DNA of 22,368 nucleotides from HTCC5015 sp051747425 (GTDB taxonomy: Bacteria > Pseudomonadota > Gammaproteobacteria > HTCC5015): positions 1 to 22,368 of the forward strand of contig JBNJGD010000027.1 of assembly GCA_051747425.1 (NCBI GenBank), given 5' to 3'. Shown here in pieces: positions 1 to 7,234 of the stretch. Both the position numbers and the translations under genes were made by a program. Under the pieces are notes generated by a model. That model made no database searches and was not told the DNA's origin. It saw only the letters and a program-made list of their open reading frames with translations. Numbering within the stretch: the first letter of the stretch is position 1; every line of letters starts with the position of its first letter.

Positions 1-54
1 CGACTGGGTCAGCAGCACGAGCACACACAACAACAGGAGGCGGCCGTTCAACAT
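1..54 (-). CDS. 5' end of a gene with signal-like N-terminus (runs off window)
   Basis: Only 18 codons are visible, reading leftward from ATG at 54-52. They encode MLNGRLLLLCVLVLLTQS, a short positive n-region followed by a leucine/valine-rich core, which looks like a signal peptide or a first membrane helix. The main reasons to believe it are the promoter and Zur-type palindrome placed exactly upstream (61-90). There is no Shine-Dalgarno sequence, and the -10-like TAACAT ends 6 nt before the ATG, so the message may be leaderless. The Zur box suggests an exported protein of zinc homeostasis, but this is inference and the product cannot be named. Confidence 0.5.
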   Translation of the reverse strand, partial: MLNGRLLLLCVLVLLTQS

Positions 55-60
55 GCGGTT

Positions 61-90
61 ATGTTATATGATAACAAAACTCGCTGGCAA
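61..90 (-). promoter_or_regulatory. Promoter with overlapping Zur-box-like palindrome
   Basis: On the minus strand a -35 TTGCCA (90-85), an 18-nt spacer and a -10 TAACAT (66-61) lead to the ATG at 54. The palindrome TGTTATATGATAACA lies at 62-76, across the -10 and spacer. It matches the core of the proteobacterial Zur operator (TGTTATA-N-TATAACA) at all but one specified base. A repressor bound there would block RNA polymerase, so zinc-starvation induction is predicted. The match is seen directly; regulation by Zur is inference. Confidence 0.5.
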
Positions 91-110
91 GGGTTTTCGG
101 CAGACGCTTT

Positions 111-182
111 GTCATTGCGAGCGTAGCGAAGCAATCTGCCGGACTCAGCAGATCGCCACGCCGCTGCGCGGCTCGCGATGAC
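111..182. repeat. GTCATTGCGAG-type palindromic intergenic repeat
   Basis: The ends are inverted copies: GTCATTGCGAG at 111-121 and CTCGCGATGAC at 172-182 (10 of 11 match). Inside, GCAATCTGC (131-139) faces GCAGATCGC (148-156), so the whole unit folds as a long imperfect hairpin. Palindromes of this GTCATTGCGAG...AAGCAATCT kind are known as dispersed non-coding repeats in many bacterial genomes. It codes for nothing evident. Confidence 0.75.
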
Positions 183-223
183 AGAAAAATGGCGAACGCA
201 GTGAAAACTGCGATAACCGTTAA

Positions 224-260
224 GCAGGTCGCTTCGTCGGCAAAGCCTCCTCGCGATGAC
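224..260 (-). repeat. Second, partial GTCATCGCGAG repeat
   Basis: CTCGCGATGAC at 250-260 exactly repeats the right end of the unit at 111-182. On the minus strand the copy reads GTCATCGCGAGGAGG and continues with AAGCGACCTGC, the other typical internal block. Only one end is GTCAT-like, so this is a half or decayed unit. It sits 8 nt from the CACAGAG-type repeat at 269-296. Confidence 0.6.
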
Positions 261-268
261 GGAGAAAA

Positions 269-296
269 CTCTGTGCCCTCTGTGAACTCTGTGGCT
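269..296 (-). repeat. CACAGAG-type repeat, copy 1
   Basis: On the minus strand it reads as three tandem CACAGAG units preceded by AGC. It is the same family as the copies at 3504-3531, 3650-3665, 9608-9634 and 22235-22262. In its own orientation it is followed after 8 nt by GTCATCGCGAG. No gene lies in 55-620; repeats, a terminator and regulatory sites fill this stretch. Confidence 0.8.
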
Positions 297-358
297 AAAA
301 ACCGGATACAAACGCGGCGAAGCCGCCCACCGAAAATCAGCCCAGGCACGAAAAACAC

Positions 359-388
359 AAAAAAAGCCCCGAACCAGCGGAACGGGGC
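359..388 (-). terminator. Rho-independent terminator reading leftward
   Basis: GCCCCG (366-371) pairs with CGGGGC (383-388) around an 11-nt loop, and seven A residues at 359-365 become a U-run on the minus strand. The plus-strand side has no T-run, so termination acts on leftward transcripts. No coding gene lies just to its right on this strand, which implies a non-coding transcript. Confidence 0.75.
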
Positions 389-487
389 AAGTTAGTACGC
401 TATTGCTAGCACAGCGTTCATTCCCGGATGAACACTGCAGAATGGATTCCCTTGCCACTCGCTTCCGCCGGCCAATCTGGACAGCGG
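359..487 (-). ncRNA. Candidate small RNA divergent from ppk1
   Basis: A promoter-like element (494-522) predicts a start near 487, and the terminator at 359-388 ends the transcript, giving an RNA of about 125 nt with no convincing reading frame. It contains a perfect internal hairpin, GTTCAT-TCCCGG-ATGAAC at plus coordinates 416-433, besides the terminator stem. I do not recognise it as a known RNA family. Because its promoter overlaps the distal Pho box of ppk1, phosphate status could affect it. The terminator is the firm part; start and existence are inference. Confidence 0.4.
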
Positions 488-493
488 CCGGCG

Positions 494-522
494 ATTCTGC
501 CCCTCGCAATCTGTCATGTCAA
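494..522 (-). promoter_or_regulatory. Leftward sigma70-like promoter for the candidate RNA
   Basis: On the minus strand a perfect -35 TTGACA (522-517) is followed by a 17-nt spacer and CAGAAT (499-494), which matches TATAAT at four positions but lacks the first T. The -35 lies inside the Pho box at 511-528, so PhoB bound for ppk1 would touch this promoter. Confidence 0.4.
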
Positions 523-528
523 TGTCAC
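511..528 (+). promoter_or_regulatory. Distal Pho box upstream of ppk1
   Basis: Two direct half-sites, CTGTCAT (511-517) and ATGTCAC (522-528), lie 11 nt apart with a 4-nt spacer, the arrangement of a PhoB site (consensus CTGTCAT-N4-CTGTCAY). The first half is perfect and the second differs at one base. No -10 element is visible 10-11 nt downstream, so it probably acts as an auxiliary site for the proximal box or on the divergent promoter. Confidence 0.65.
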
Positions 529-580
529 AAAATGGCCTTTGGCGACGGCGCACCACGCCTGTGCAGAAATGTCGCCTTTT

Positions 581-614
581 CGGCCATATCAATGTCACTT
601 TTACGCGTTAAACT
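581..614 (+). promoter_or_regulatory. Proximal Pho box and -10 of ppk1
   Basis: CGGCCAT (581-587) and ATGTCAC (592-598) form a weaker Pho box with the same 11-nt periodicity. TCAATGTCAC at 589-598 exactly repeats 519-528. Ten nucleotides after the box lies a -10-like TAAACT (609-614), the same spacing as in the E. coli phoA promoter, where the Pho box replaces the -35. The predicted start falls at or next to the A of the ppk1 ATG at 621. Confidence 0.5.
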
Positions 615-620
615 AGCGCC

Positions 621-2723
621 ATGACCCAAAACAGAAACCACAGCAATATCGACGACACCAACCTGCGCGACCCCGGCTACTACACCAACCGGGAACTGAG
701 TTGGCTGGCCTTTAACCGCCGCGTCATGGAGCTGGCCCACGATCCCATGGTGCCGCCCCTGGAGCGGTTGCGCTTTTTGTGCATTTGCTCGGCCAATCTG
801 GACGAGTTCTTCGAAGTGCGCGTCGCCGGCCTGCAACAGCAAGTGGCTCTGGATGTGGCCCAGCCCGGCCCCGACGGCCTCAGTCCCCAGGAGCAACTGC
901 GCGGCATCTCCGAGCTGGCCCACGGCATCGTCAAGGAGCAGTACCAGACCCTCAACGAGGAAGTGTTGCCAGACCTGGAACAGGCCGGCGTGCGCTTTTT
1001 ACGCCGCAACGAGTGGACCGAAAAACAGGTGGCCTGGGTGCGCGGCTACTTCTTTAACGAAGTCATCCCGGTGGTCAGCCCCCTGGGGCTCGACCCCGCC
1101 CATCCCTTTCCGCGGCTGATCAGCAAGAGCCTCAACTTTGTCGTCACCCTGGACGGCGTCGACCCCTTTGGCCGCGACATCAATGTGGCCGTACTGCAGG
1201 CGCCCCGGGTACTGCCCCGGATCATTCGCCTGCCCGAGGAAGTGGCCACTGGCGACGACGACTTCGTCTTTCTCTCATCGGTGATCCACGCCTATGTGGA
1301 CGAACTGTTCCCGGGCATGGAGGTCACCGGCTTCCACCAGTTTCGCGTCACCCGCAACACCGATCTGTTTGTGGAAGAGGAGGAAATCGACGACCTTCTC
1401 AGCGCCATCAAGGGCGAGCTGCCCCAGCGCAACTTCGGCCAGGCCGTGCGCCTGGAGGTGGCCGACACCTGCCCCGAGGATGTCATCGCCTATCTGCTGG
1501 CCAAGTTCAAGCTGGATCAAGGCGACCTCTTTCAAGTCAAGGGCCCGGTCAATCTCAGTCGCCTGGCCGGGGTGCTCGACCAGATCGATCGACCGGAGCT
1601 GAAATACCCCACTTTCAAGCCGTCCATGCCCCGGGCCCTGTCCGGCGAGACGCCCATTTTCGACGCCATTCGCCACGGCGATATCTGGCTGCACCACCCC
1701 TACCAATCCTTCCTTCCGGTGATCGAGATGATCCGCCAGGCCGCCCGCGATCCCAAGGTGCTGGCGATCAAGCAGACGCTCTACCGCACCGGCAGCGCCT
1801 CGCCCATGGTCGACGCCCTGATGGAGGCCGCCCGGGCCGGCAAGGAGGTCACCGTGGTGATCGAGCTGCGCGCGCGCTTTGACGAGGAGGCCAATGTCAG
1901 CCTGGCCGACAAGCTGCACCACGCCGGCTGCCAGGTGGTCTACGGCATGGTCGGTTACAAGACCCACGCCAAGCTGGCCATGGTGGTTCGCCGCGAACGC
2001 AAGGCGCTGGTGCGCTACGCCCACCTGGGCACCGGCAACTACCACGCCGGCACCGCCCGGGCCTACACCGACTACGGCCTGCTGACCCGCGATGCGGAGA
2101 TCACCGAGGATGTACACAAGGTGTTCATGCAGATCACCGGCGCCGGTCAGGTGGGCGAGTTCAACCAGTTGCTGGTCTCGCCCAACAACCTCCACATCAG
2201 CATGATTGACCGCATCAAGCGCGAGGCCGCCAACGCCCGCGCCGGCAAACCGGCGCGCATTGCCGCGCGGATGAACTCACTGATCGAGGCCAGCGTGATC
2301 GAGGAACTCTACCGCGCTTCACAGGCCGGTGTACAAATCGACCTGGTGATCCGCGGCATGTGCAGCCTGCGCCCGGGCATTCCCGGCGTTTCCGACACCA
2401 TTCGAGTGCGTTCGATCCTGGGCCGTTTTCTCGAGCACTCGCGGGTCTTCTACTTTGAAAATGCCGGCGATTCCGAAATGTACCTCTCCAGCGCCGACTG
2501 GATGCCGCGCAACCTCTACCGCCGGGTCGAGACTGCTTTTCCGGTGAAAGACCCGGCTCAGCAGCGGCAAATCCTTACCGAGTCCATCGACAATTACTTC
2601 CGCGATAACTACCATGCCTGGGCACTGCAAGCCGACGGTTCCTATCTGTCCGTACGAGCCCACCAAGGCGAGCCCCTGTTCAGTGCACAAAACCAGCTGC
2701 TGATCGAATACGAAGCCCAATAG
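621..2723 (+). CDS. ppk1: Polyphosphate kinase 1
   Basis: Ppk1 reversibly transfers the ATP gamma-phosphate onto growing polyphosphate chains. The 700-aa product has the usual length for the family. It begins with the N-domain signature NRELSWLAFNRRV (residues ~23-35). The two catalytic histidines are His449 in KTHAKL and His468 in YAHLGTGN, 19 residues apart as in the E. coli pair His435/His454. The C-terminal phospholipase-D-like HxR motif is at His606 (LEHSRVF), followed by SSADWMPRN. The ATG at 621 has no Shine-Dalgarno sequence; a -10-like element ends 6 nt before it, so the message may be leaderless. Two Pho-box-like sites precede it. It is followed after 18 nt by a TerC-type gene on the same strand, likely one operon, and faces ppx convergently. 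Confidence 0.97.
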   Translation: MTQNRNHSNIDDTNLRDPGYYTNRELSWLAFNRRVMELAHDPMVPPLERLRFLCICSANLDEFFEVRVAGLQQQVALDVAQPGPDGLSPQEQLRGISELAHGIVKEQYQTLNEEVLPDLEQAGVRFLRRNEWTEKQVAWVRGYFFNEVIPVVSPLGLDPAHPFPRLISKSLNFVVTLDGVDPFGRDINVAVLQAPRVLPRIIRLPEEVATGDDDFVFLSSVIHAYVDELFPGMEVTGFHQFRVTRNTDLFVEEEEIDDLLSAIKGELPQRNFGQAVRLEVADTCPEDVIAYLLAKFKLDQGDLFQVKGPVNLSRLAGVLDQIDRPELKYPTFKPSMPRALSGETPIFDAIRHGDIWLHHPYQSFLPVIEMIRQAARDPKVLAIKQTLYRTGSASPMVDALMEAARAGKEVTVVIELRARFDEEANVSLADKLHHAGCQVVYGMVGYKTHAKLAMVVRRERKALVRYAHLGTGNYHAGTARAYTDYGLLTRDAEITEDVHKVFMQITGAGQVGEFNQLLVSPNNLHISMIDRIKREAANARAGKPARIAARMNSLIEASVIEELYRASQAGVQIDLVIRGMCSLRPGIPGVSDTIRVRSILGRFLEHSRVFYFENAGDSEMYLSSADWMPRNLYRRVETAFPVKDPAQQRQILTESIDNYFRDNYHAWALQADGSYLSVRAHQGEPLFSAQNQLLIEYEAQ

Positions 2724-2741
2724 AAAACCGGAGACACACAA

Positions 2742-3464
<723 letters not shown>

Positions 3465-3503
3465 CCTCGCAGCCCCCGGACGCGCAGGGAGTTGTAACAC
3501 TGA

Positions 3504-3531
3504 GGCCACAGAGCTCACAGAGAGCAGTGAG
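3504..3531 (+). repeat. CACAGAG-type repeat, copy 2
   Basis: GGCCACAGAG then CTCACAGAG then AGCAGTGAG, the third unit being diverged. It lies 39 nt after the TerC-type gene in the 233-nt gap before ppx. It is followed after 13 nt by the GTCATCCCGG hairpin at 3545-3580, and an inverted shorter copy occurs at 3650-3665. The rest of the gap shows no gene. Confidence 0.75.
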
Positions 3532-3544
3532 TATTATGGGGGGC

Positions 3545-3580
3545 GTCATCCCGGAAAGCGCTGCGCGCTTATCCGGGATC
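3545..3580. repeat. GTCATCCCGG hairpin repeat
   Basis: ATCCCGGA-AAGCGC (3548-3561) pairs with GCGCTT-A-TCCGGGAT (3565-3579) around a 3-nt loop, with one bulge. It is a near-perfect stem of about 14 bp starting with GTCAT. It lies in the convergent space between the TerC-type gene and ppx, where it could protect or end transcripts, although no T-run follows on either strand. Confidence 0.7.
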
Positions 3581-3649
3581 TCCCGAGAGAGTGAATCACA
3601 AGCAAGTAACCGAACACTTTTAGCTGGCGGCAAGACCAAGTCAAAGACA

Positions 3650-3665
3650 CTCTGTGGCCTCTGTG
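3650..3665 (-). repeat. CACAGAG-type repeat, copy 3 (short, inverted)
   Basis: On the minus strand it reads CACAGAGGCCACAGAG, two units only. It is in opposite orientation to copy 2, so the pair brackets 3504-3665. No GTCAT module follows it in its own orientation. It ends 32 nt from the ppx stop codon. Confidence 0.65.
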
Positions 3666-3697
3666 TTTTTTCACCCAATTATCAATAAACCCCATGG

Positions 3698-5242
3698 CTA
3701 CTCCCCGGCGAGTTCTTCCCAGAAGGCCAGCAGGTCGGCGTCGGGCTGGTGGAGTTCCAGGGCAATGGGCCAGGACGCTTTATTCAGGTAGTACATCTCG
3801 GCGTTGAGGTCGGTGGCCGTCAGCGGGTGCTGGCGCAACCAATCGGCGTCCAGGTCGATGGCCACGGCCTCTTTGCTGGCCACCAGACGAATCGGCGGCA
3901 AGGTCTCGCTGAGCCGGCTGCGGTGAAACAGCGCTGACAGGCGCAACAACACCGCCAAATAACAGACTGCCTTGTGCTCGGTGGCGGGCACCCGACCCAG
4001 GCTCCCCAGACTGAACTTGTTGCGATGCATACGGGCCAGCGCTGCCAGCGCCGCCTGCTCCTGCCAGGAGAAGCCGGGCATGTCGGCATAGGCCAGGATG
4101 TACTCACTGTGGTGGTGATACTTGCTGTGGGAAATGCTCAGGCCCACCTCACTCAGGCGGCAAGCCCAGCGCAGCCGGTTTTCCGCCTCTTCATCCAGTT
4201 GCCACTCCCCCGCTACTTGCCGGAAAAAATCCATGGCGGTCTCCTCAAGGCGCGCCGCGTGATCGAGGTCCACCGCGTACTGATCCATCATCACCTGAAC
4301 GGTTTGCTCGCGCACATCCGACTTGTGCGTACGGCCAATCAGATCGTAGAGCAGCCCTTCGCGCAGTGAGCTCTGGGAAACATCGATGTGCTCCAGATCC
4401 AGCGACTTGAAGAGGGCCTCGAGTACGGCAATACCGCCAACGATGATCGGCTGGCGATTGTCCTTGAGGGCGGCAATTTCAATCTTATCGATGTGTCCGG
4501 CAGTCAATAGCGCCTTGCGCAGTTTCTTGAGCGCCTTGCGGCTGATGCCCTGCTCGCACCAGCCATTGGCCTGGGCCACCGTCTCCACCGCCTTGATCGT
4601 CCCCGAGCAACCCAGTGCACTCTGCCAGCCCTTCTTGCGATACCGCCCCAGCAGGGGCTGCAGCTGCAATTGCGCCTGGTTCACCGCCTGCTCATAGCGC
4701 TTGGCGCCGATTTTTCCGCCCTTGAAGTAGCGCTGTGTCCAGCTGACACAGCCCATGTTGACGCTCTCCAGGGTATGGGGGCTTCCGCCCGTACCCAGGA
4801 TCAGCTCGGTGCTGCCGCCCCCGATATCGATAACCAGCTGGTTGCCCTCTACCGGCACCGTGCTATAGGTGGTTCCCAGGTAGATCAGGCGCGCCTCTTC
4901 GCGGCCGGAGATAATATCAATGGGGTGACCCAGAGCCATTTCGGCCCGGGACAAAAAATCGTCCTTGTGACTGATCCGTCGCAGGGTGTTGGTGCCCACG
5001 CAGCGCACGCGCCCAGAATCGAACTCGGCGACCCGCTGGCCGAACTGGGCCAGTGTGGCCAGAGCCAGATCGCCGGTTGCCGAATCAAGCTCGCCTCGTT
5101 CGTTGAGGCCTCCACCCAGTCGAACCGTCTCGCGCAGGCTGTCGAGCACGCGAAGGTGGCCGTCGGCCTCCTCGCGGGCAATGATCATGTGGAAACTGTT
5201 GGAGCCGAGATCAATCGCGGCGAAGGTATTCAGATCTGCCAT
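3698..5242 (-). CDS. ppx: Exopolyphosphatase (Ppx/GppA family)
   Basis: Ppx removes terminal phosphates from long-chain polyphosphate. The product is 514 aa, almost the same as E. coli Ppx (513 aa). The actin-like N-terminal domain begins with AAIDLGSNSFHMIIAR (residues 8-23). The catalytic region includes SGREEARLIYLG (112-123; Glu115/Glu116 near E. coli Glu121) and the phosphate-binding loop IDIGGGSTELILG (138-150). The C-terminal half is an HD-like helical domain, with SISHSKYHHHSEYIL supplying its histidines. The start ATG at 5242-5240 has no Shine-Dalgarno sequence but an extended -10 just upstream, suggesting a leaderless message. It is convergent with ppk1 and the TerC-type gene and divergent from phoX (78 nt), so synthesis and breakdown of polyphosphate are on opposite strands. 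Confidence 0.96.
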   Translation of the reverse strand: MADLNTFAAIDLGSNSFHMIIAREEADGHLRVLDSLRETVRLGGGLNERGELDSATGDLALATLAQFGQRVAEFDSGRVRCVGTNTLRRISHKDDFLSRAEMALGHPIDIISGREEARLIYLGTTYSTVPVEGNQLVIDIGGGSTELILGTGGSPHTLESVNMGCVSWTQRYFKGGKIGAKRYEQAVNQAQLQLQPLLGRYRKKGWQSALGCSGTIKAVETVAQANGWCEQGISRKALKKLRKALLTAGHIDKIEIAALKDNRQPIIVGGIAVLEALFKSLDLEHIDVSQSSLREGLLYDLIGRTHKSDVREQTVQVMMDQYAVDLDHAARLEETAMDFFRQVAGEWQLDEEAENRLRWACRLSEVGLSISHSKYHHHSEYILAYADMPGFSWQEQAALAALARMHRNKFSLGSLGRVPATEHKAVCYLAVLLRLSALFHRSRLSETLPPIRLVASKEAVAIDLDADWLRQHPLTATDLNAEMYYLNKASWPIALELHQPDADLLAFWEELAGE

Positions 5243-5248
5243 TCGTGG

Positions 5249-5257
5249 ATTCTAACA
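5249..5257 (-). promoter_or_regulatory. Extended -10 of ppx
   Basis: On the minus strand TGT-TAGAAT is an extended -10 (hexamer 5254-5249). It ends 6 nt before the ATG, placing the predicted start on the A of the start codon. A recognisable -35 is missing (GTCACG at 17-nt spacing, three matches), as is common with extended -10 promoters. Confidence 0.45.
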
Positions 5258-5284
5258 AAGCCGCACGCCAGCGTGACATTTATG

Positions 5285-5302
5285 CCAACATAATAGTGTT
5301 GG
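5285..5302. promoter_or_regulatory. Perfect inverted repeat between ppx and phoX
   Basis: CCAACA-TAATAG-TGTTGG has 6-bp perfect arms and a 6-nt AT-rich centre. It lies 18 nt before the phoX start and about 45 nt upstream of ppx, a position suited to an operator serving one or both genes. It is not a Pho box. The binding protein is unknown. Confidence 0.4.
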
Positions 5303-5320
5303 TATTGCGGAGGAAATCTC

Positions 5321-7234
5321 GTGTCTCGAATAAAACACCAGCTTTTCCATCAATCTATCGAGTCCTGTGACGATCACCCGGATAATCCGCGACATCAATC
5401 TGGCTTTGACCCAGGGCGAAGGCAGTTTGTCGTCAGTAGCCTGGCCCTCGCGCTTGCCGGGTGTTTTGGGCGGGTCAACTGTTCACAGAGCCCCTCTTTT
5501 GGCTTTGGCTGTGTCGCAGTCCAATCGGACCCCTTTTTTGACAGTGTGACTGTGCCTTATGGCTATACAGCAAAGCCCCTGCTGTCCTGGGGCGATCAGG
5601 TCATGCCCGGAGCACCGGCCTGGCACGACGATGCGAGCAACTCCTGGCAAGAACAACTTTTACAAGCCGGGCAGAACCACGACGGCATGCACTTTTTTCC
5701 CTTTCCCGAGGCCCCCAACCACTCGGGGCTGCTGGTGCTCAACCACGAATACATCAACCCGACACTGCACCCGAACGGTTTTACTGAGACGACAGATGCC
5801 GCCGGTCGCCGACAACGACCTCTGGAGGAGGTGCGCAAGGAACAGGCCGCTCACGGTCTCAGCATCATCGAGTTGAGGCGAGACGGCCTCGGTCAGTGGC
5901 AAACCCGGCCCGGCCGTTACAGTCGCCGCATCACAGCCCTTACCCCCATGCAAATCAGCGGCCCCGCCGCCGGTCATCCCGGGATGATGACCGAAGACGA
6001 CCCCAGTGGCCTCGAAGTGCTCGGAACCATCAACAACTGCGCGATGGGCTTCACGCCCTGGGGCACTTACCTCACTTGCGAGGAGAACTGGAAGCATTAC
6101 TTCGTCAACCGCAATGCCGGTGATTACGACCAGCGGACAAGCCATTACCGTTACGGCGTCACCCAGGGCCAAAGCAGCCAATATTTTGCCTGGGAATCTG
6201 TCGACGAGCGATTTAACGCAACACCCCTTAATGGTCGCCCCCACCAGGGTTTTGTCAATGAGCCCAGTCGCTTTGGCTGGGTCGTTGAAATAGACCCCTT
6301 TGACCCCGACAGCACACCCGTAAAGCGCACGGCAATGGGTCGCCTGATTCGCGAGTGCGCAACCTTGTCTATCGCCGACAACGGCACCATGGCCTTCTAC
6401 TCCGGTGACGACACCCGCGGCGAATACATCTACAAATTTGTGCCCGAATCTCGTTGGAACGGCGGGGATGCCAGCCAAAATCGCGACACCCTGGATCACG
6501 GCACGCTGTATGTCGCCCGTTTCAACGACGATGGCAGCGGCGAGTGGCTGCCTCTGGTTCACGACGAGAATGGCCTCAACGCCGGTAATGGCTTTGCCGA
6601 TCAGGCGACGGTGCTGATCAACGCCCGCGCTGCCGCCGATCATATGGGCGCCACAACCATGGACCGGCCCGAGTGGGTGGCCTGCCATCGGGGACACCCG
6701 TGGGTGTACGCCGCACTGACCAAAAACATGGAGCGCGGCTCCGACGAGGACCAACCCGTCAATGCCGCCAACCCTCGAGCCATGAATCGCTACGGGCACA
6801 TCATCCGCTGGCGCGAGGCAAACGAAGACCCGGCGGCCACCCACTTTGAATGGGAACTCTTTGCCCTGGCTGGCGAAACATCCCGGAATTTTCAGAACGA
6901 ACCTGTGGACACTTTTGCCTGCCCGGACACGCTGGCCTTCGGCCCGAACGGCAAGCTGTGGATTGGCACCGATTTCAATGATGAATCCGCCAACTACCAG
7001 GCCATGGGCACCAACCAGTTACTCTGCGCCGATCCAGATACCGGCGATATTCAACGCTTTCTGGTGGGACCCTGGGGCGCCGAAATCACCGGCGCCACCT
7101 TCAGCCCGGACGGCACGACGATGTGGGTCAATGTGCAACACCCCGGCGGACACTATCCAGGCAATTCAGGCGAACGCCCCCGTTCCACCACACTAACCAT
7201 TCAAAAGAACGATGGCGGAATGATCGGCAGCTAG
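5321..7234 (+). CDS. phoX: PhoX-family alkaline phosphatase (DUF839), Tat-exported
   Basis: PhoX enzymes are periplasmic metallophosphatases (Fe/Ca) that release phosphate from organic esters. The product is 637 aa. A 32-residue n-region precedes a twin-arginine motif, GRRQFVVSSLALALAGC (residues 32-48), typical of PhoX Tat leaders; the LAGC could also be read as a weak lipobox. The family signature NNCAMGFTPWGTYLTCEEN runs from about 238 to 256 with the metal-site cysteine at Cys240. Later blocks TLSIADNGTMAFYSGDD, PDTLAFGPNGKLWIGTD and GAEITGATFSPDGTTMWVN form beta-propeller blades. The GTG start at 5321 is fixed by a strong GGAGG 7 nt upstream. It is divergent from ppx, and its stop shares a CTAG with the convergent ubiA stop. 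I found no full Pho box in front. Confidence 0.92.
   Translation: MSRIKHQLFHQSIESCDDHPDNPRHQSGFDPGRRQFVVSSLALALAGCFGRVNCSQSPSFGFGCVAVQSDPFFDSVTVPYGYTAKPLLSWGDQVMPGAPAWHDDASNSWQEQLLQAGQNHDGMHFFPFPEAPNHSGLLVLNHEYINPTLHPNGFTETTDAAGRRQRPLEEVRKEQAAHGLSIIELRRDGLGQWQTRPGRYSRRITALTPMQISGPAAGHPGMMTEDDPSGLEVLGTINNCAMGFTPWGTYLTCEENWKHYFVNRNAGDYDQRTSHYRYGVTQGQSSQYFAWESVDERFNATPLNGRPHQGFVNEPSRFGWVVEIDPFDPDSTPVKRTAMGRLIRECATLSIADNGTMAFYSGDDTRGEYIYKFVPESRWNGGDASQNRDTLDHGTLYVARFNDDGSGEWLPLVHDENGLNAGNGFADQATVLINARAAADHMGATTMDRPEWVACHRGHPWVYAALTKNMERGSDEDQPVNAANPRAMNRYGHIIRWREANEDPAATHFEWELFALAGETSRNFQNEPVDTFACPDTLAFGPNGKLWIGTDFNDESANYQAMGTNQLLCADPDTGDIQRFLVGPWGAEITGATFSPDGTTMWVNVQHPGGHYPGNSGERPRSTTLTIQKNDGGMIGS

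Noticed and set aside
48..509. Long minus-strand open frame of 153 codons at the left edge
   Set aside because: It crosses two palindromic repeats, a CACAGAG repeat and a terminator, and its translation has no domain-like pattern.
1275..2195. 306-codon minus-strand open frame inside ppk1
   Set aside because: It is the antisense of the conserved catalytic region of ppk1; its low-complexity Gly/Val/His-rich translation is typical of a GC-rich shadow frame.
5273..5290. Possible Pho box between ppx and phoX (ATGTCAC on the minus strand)
   Set aside because: Only one half-site fits; positions 11 nt to either side do not resemble CTGTCAT, and no -10 has the right spacing.
5660..6844. 394-codon minus-strand open frame inside phoX
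   Set aside because: Antisense to a well-conserved phosphatase, with no start signals and a composition typical of shadow frames.
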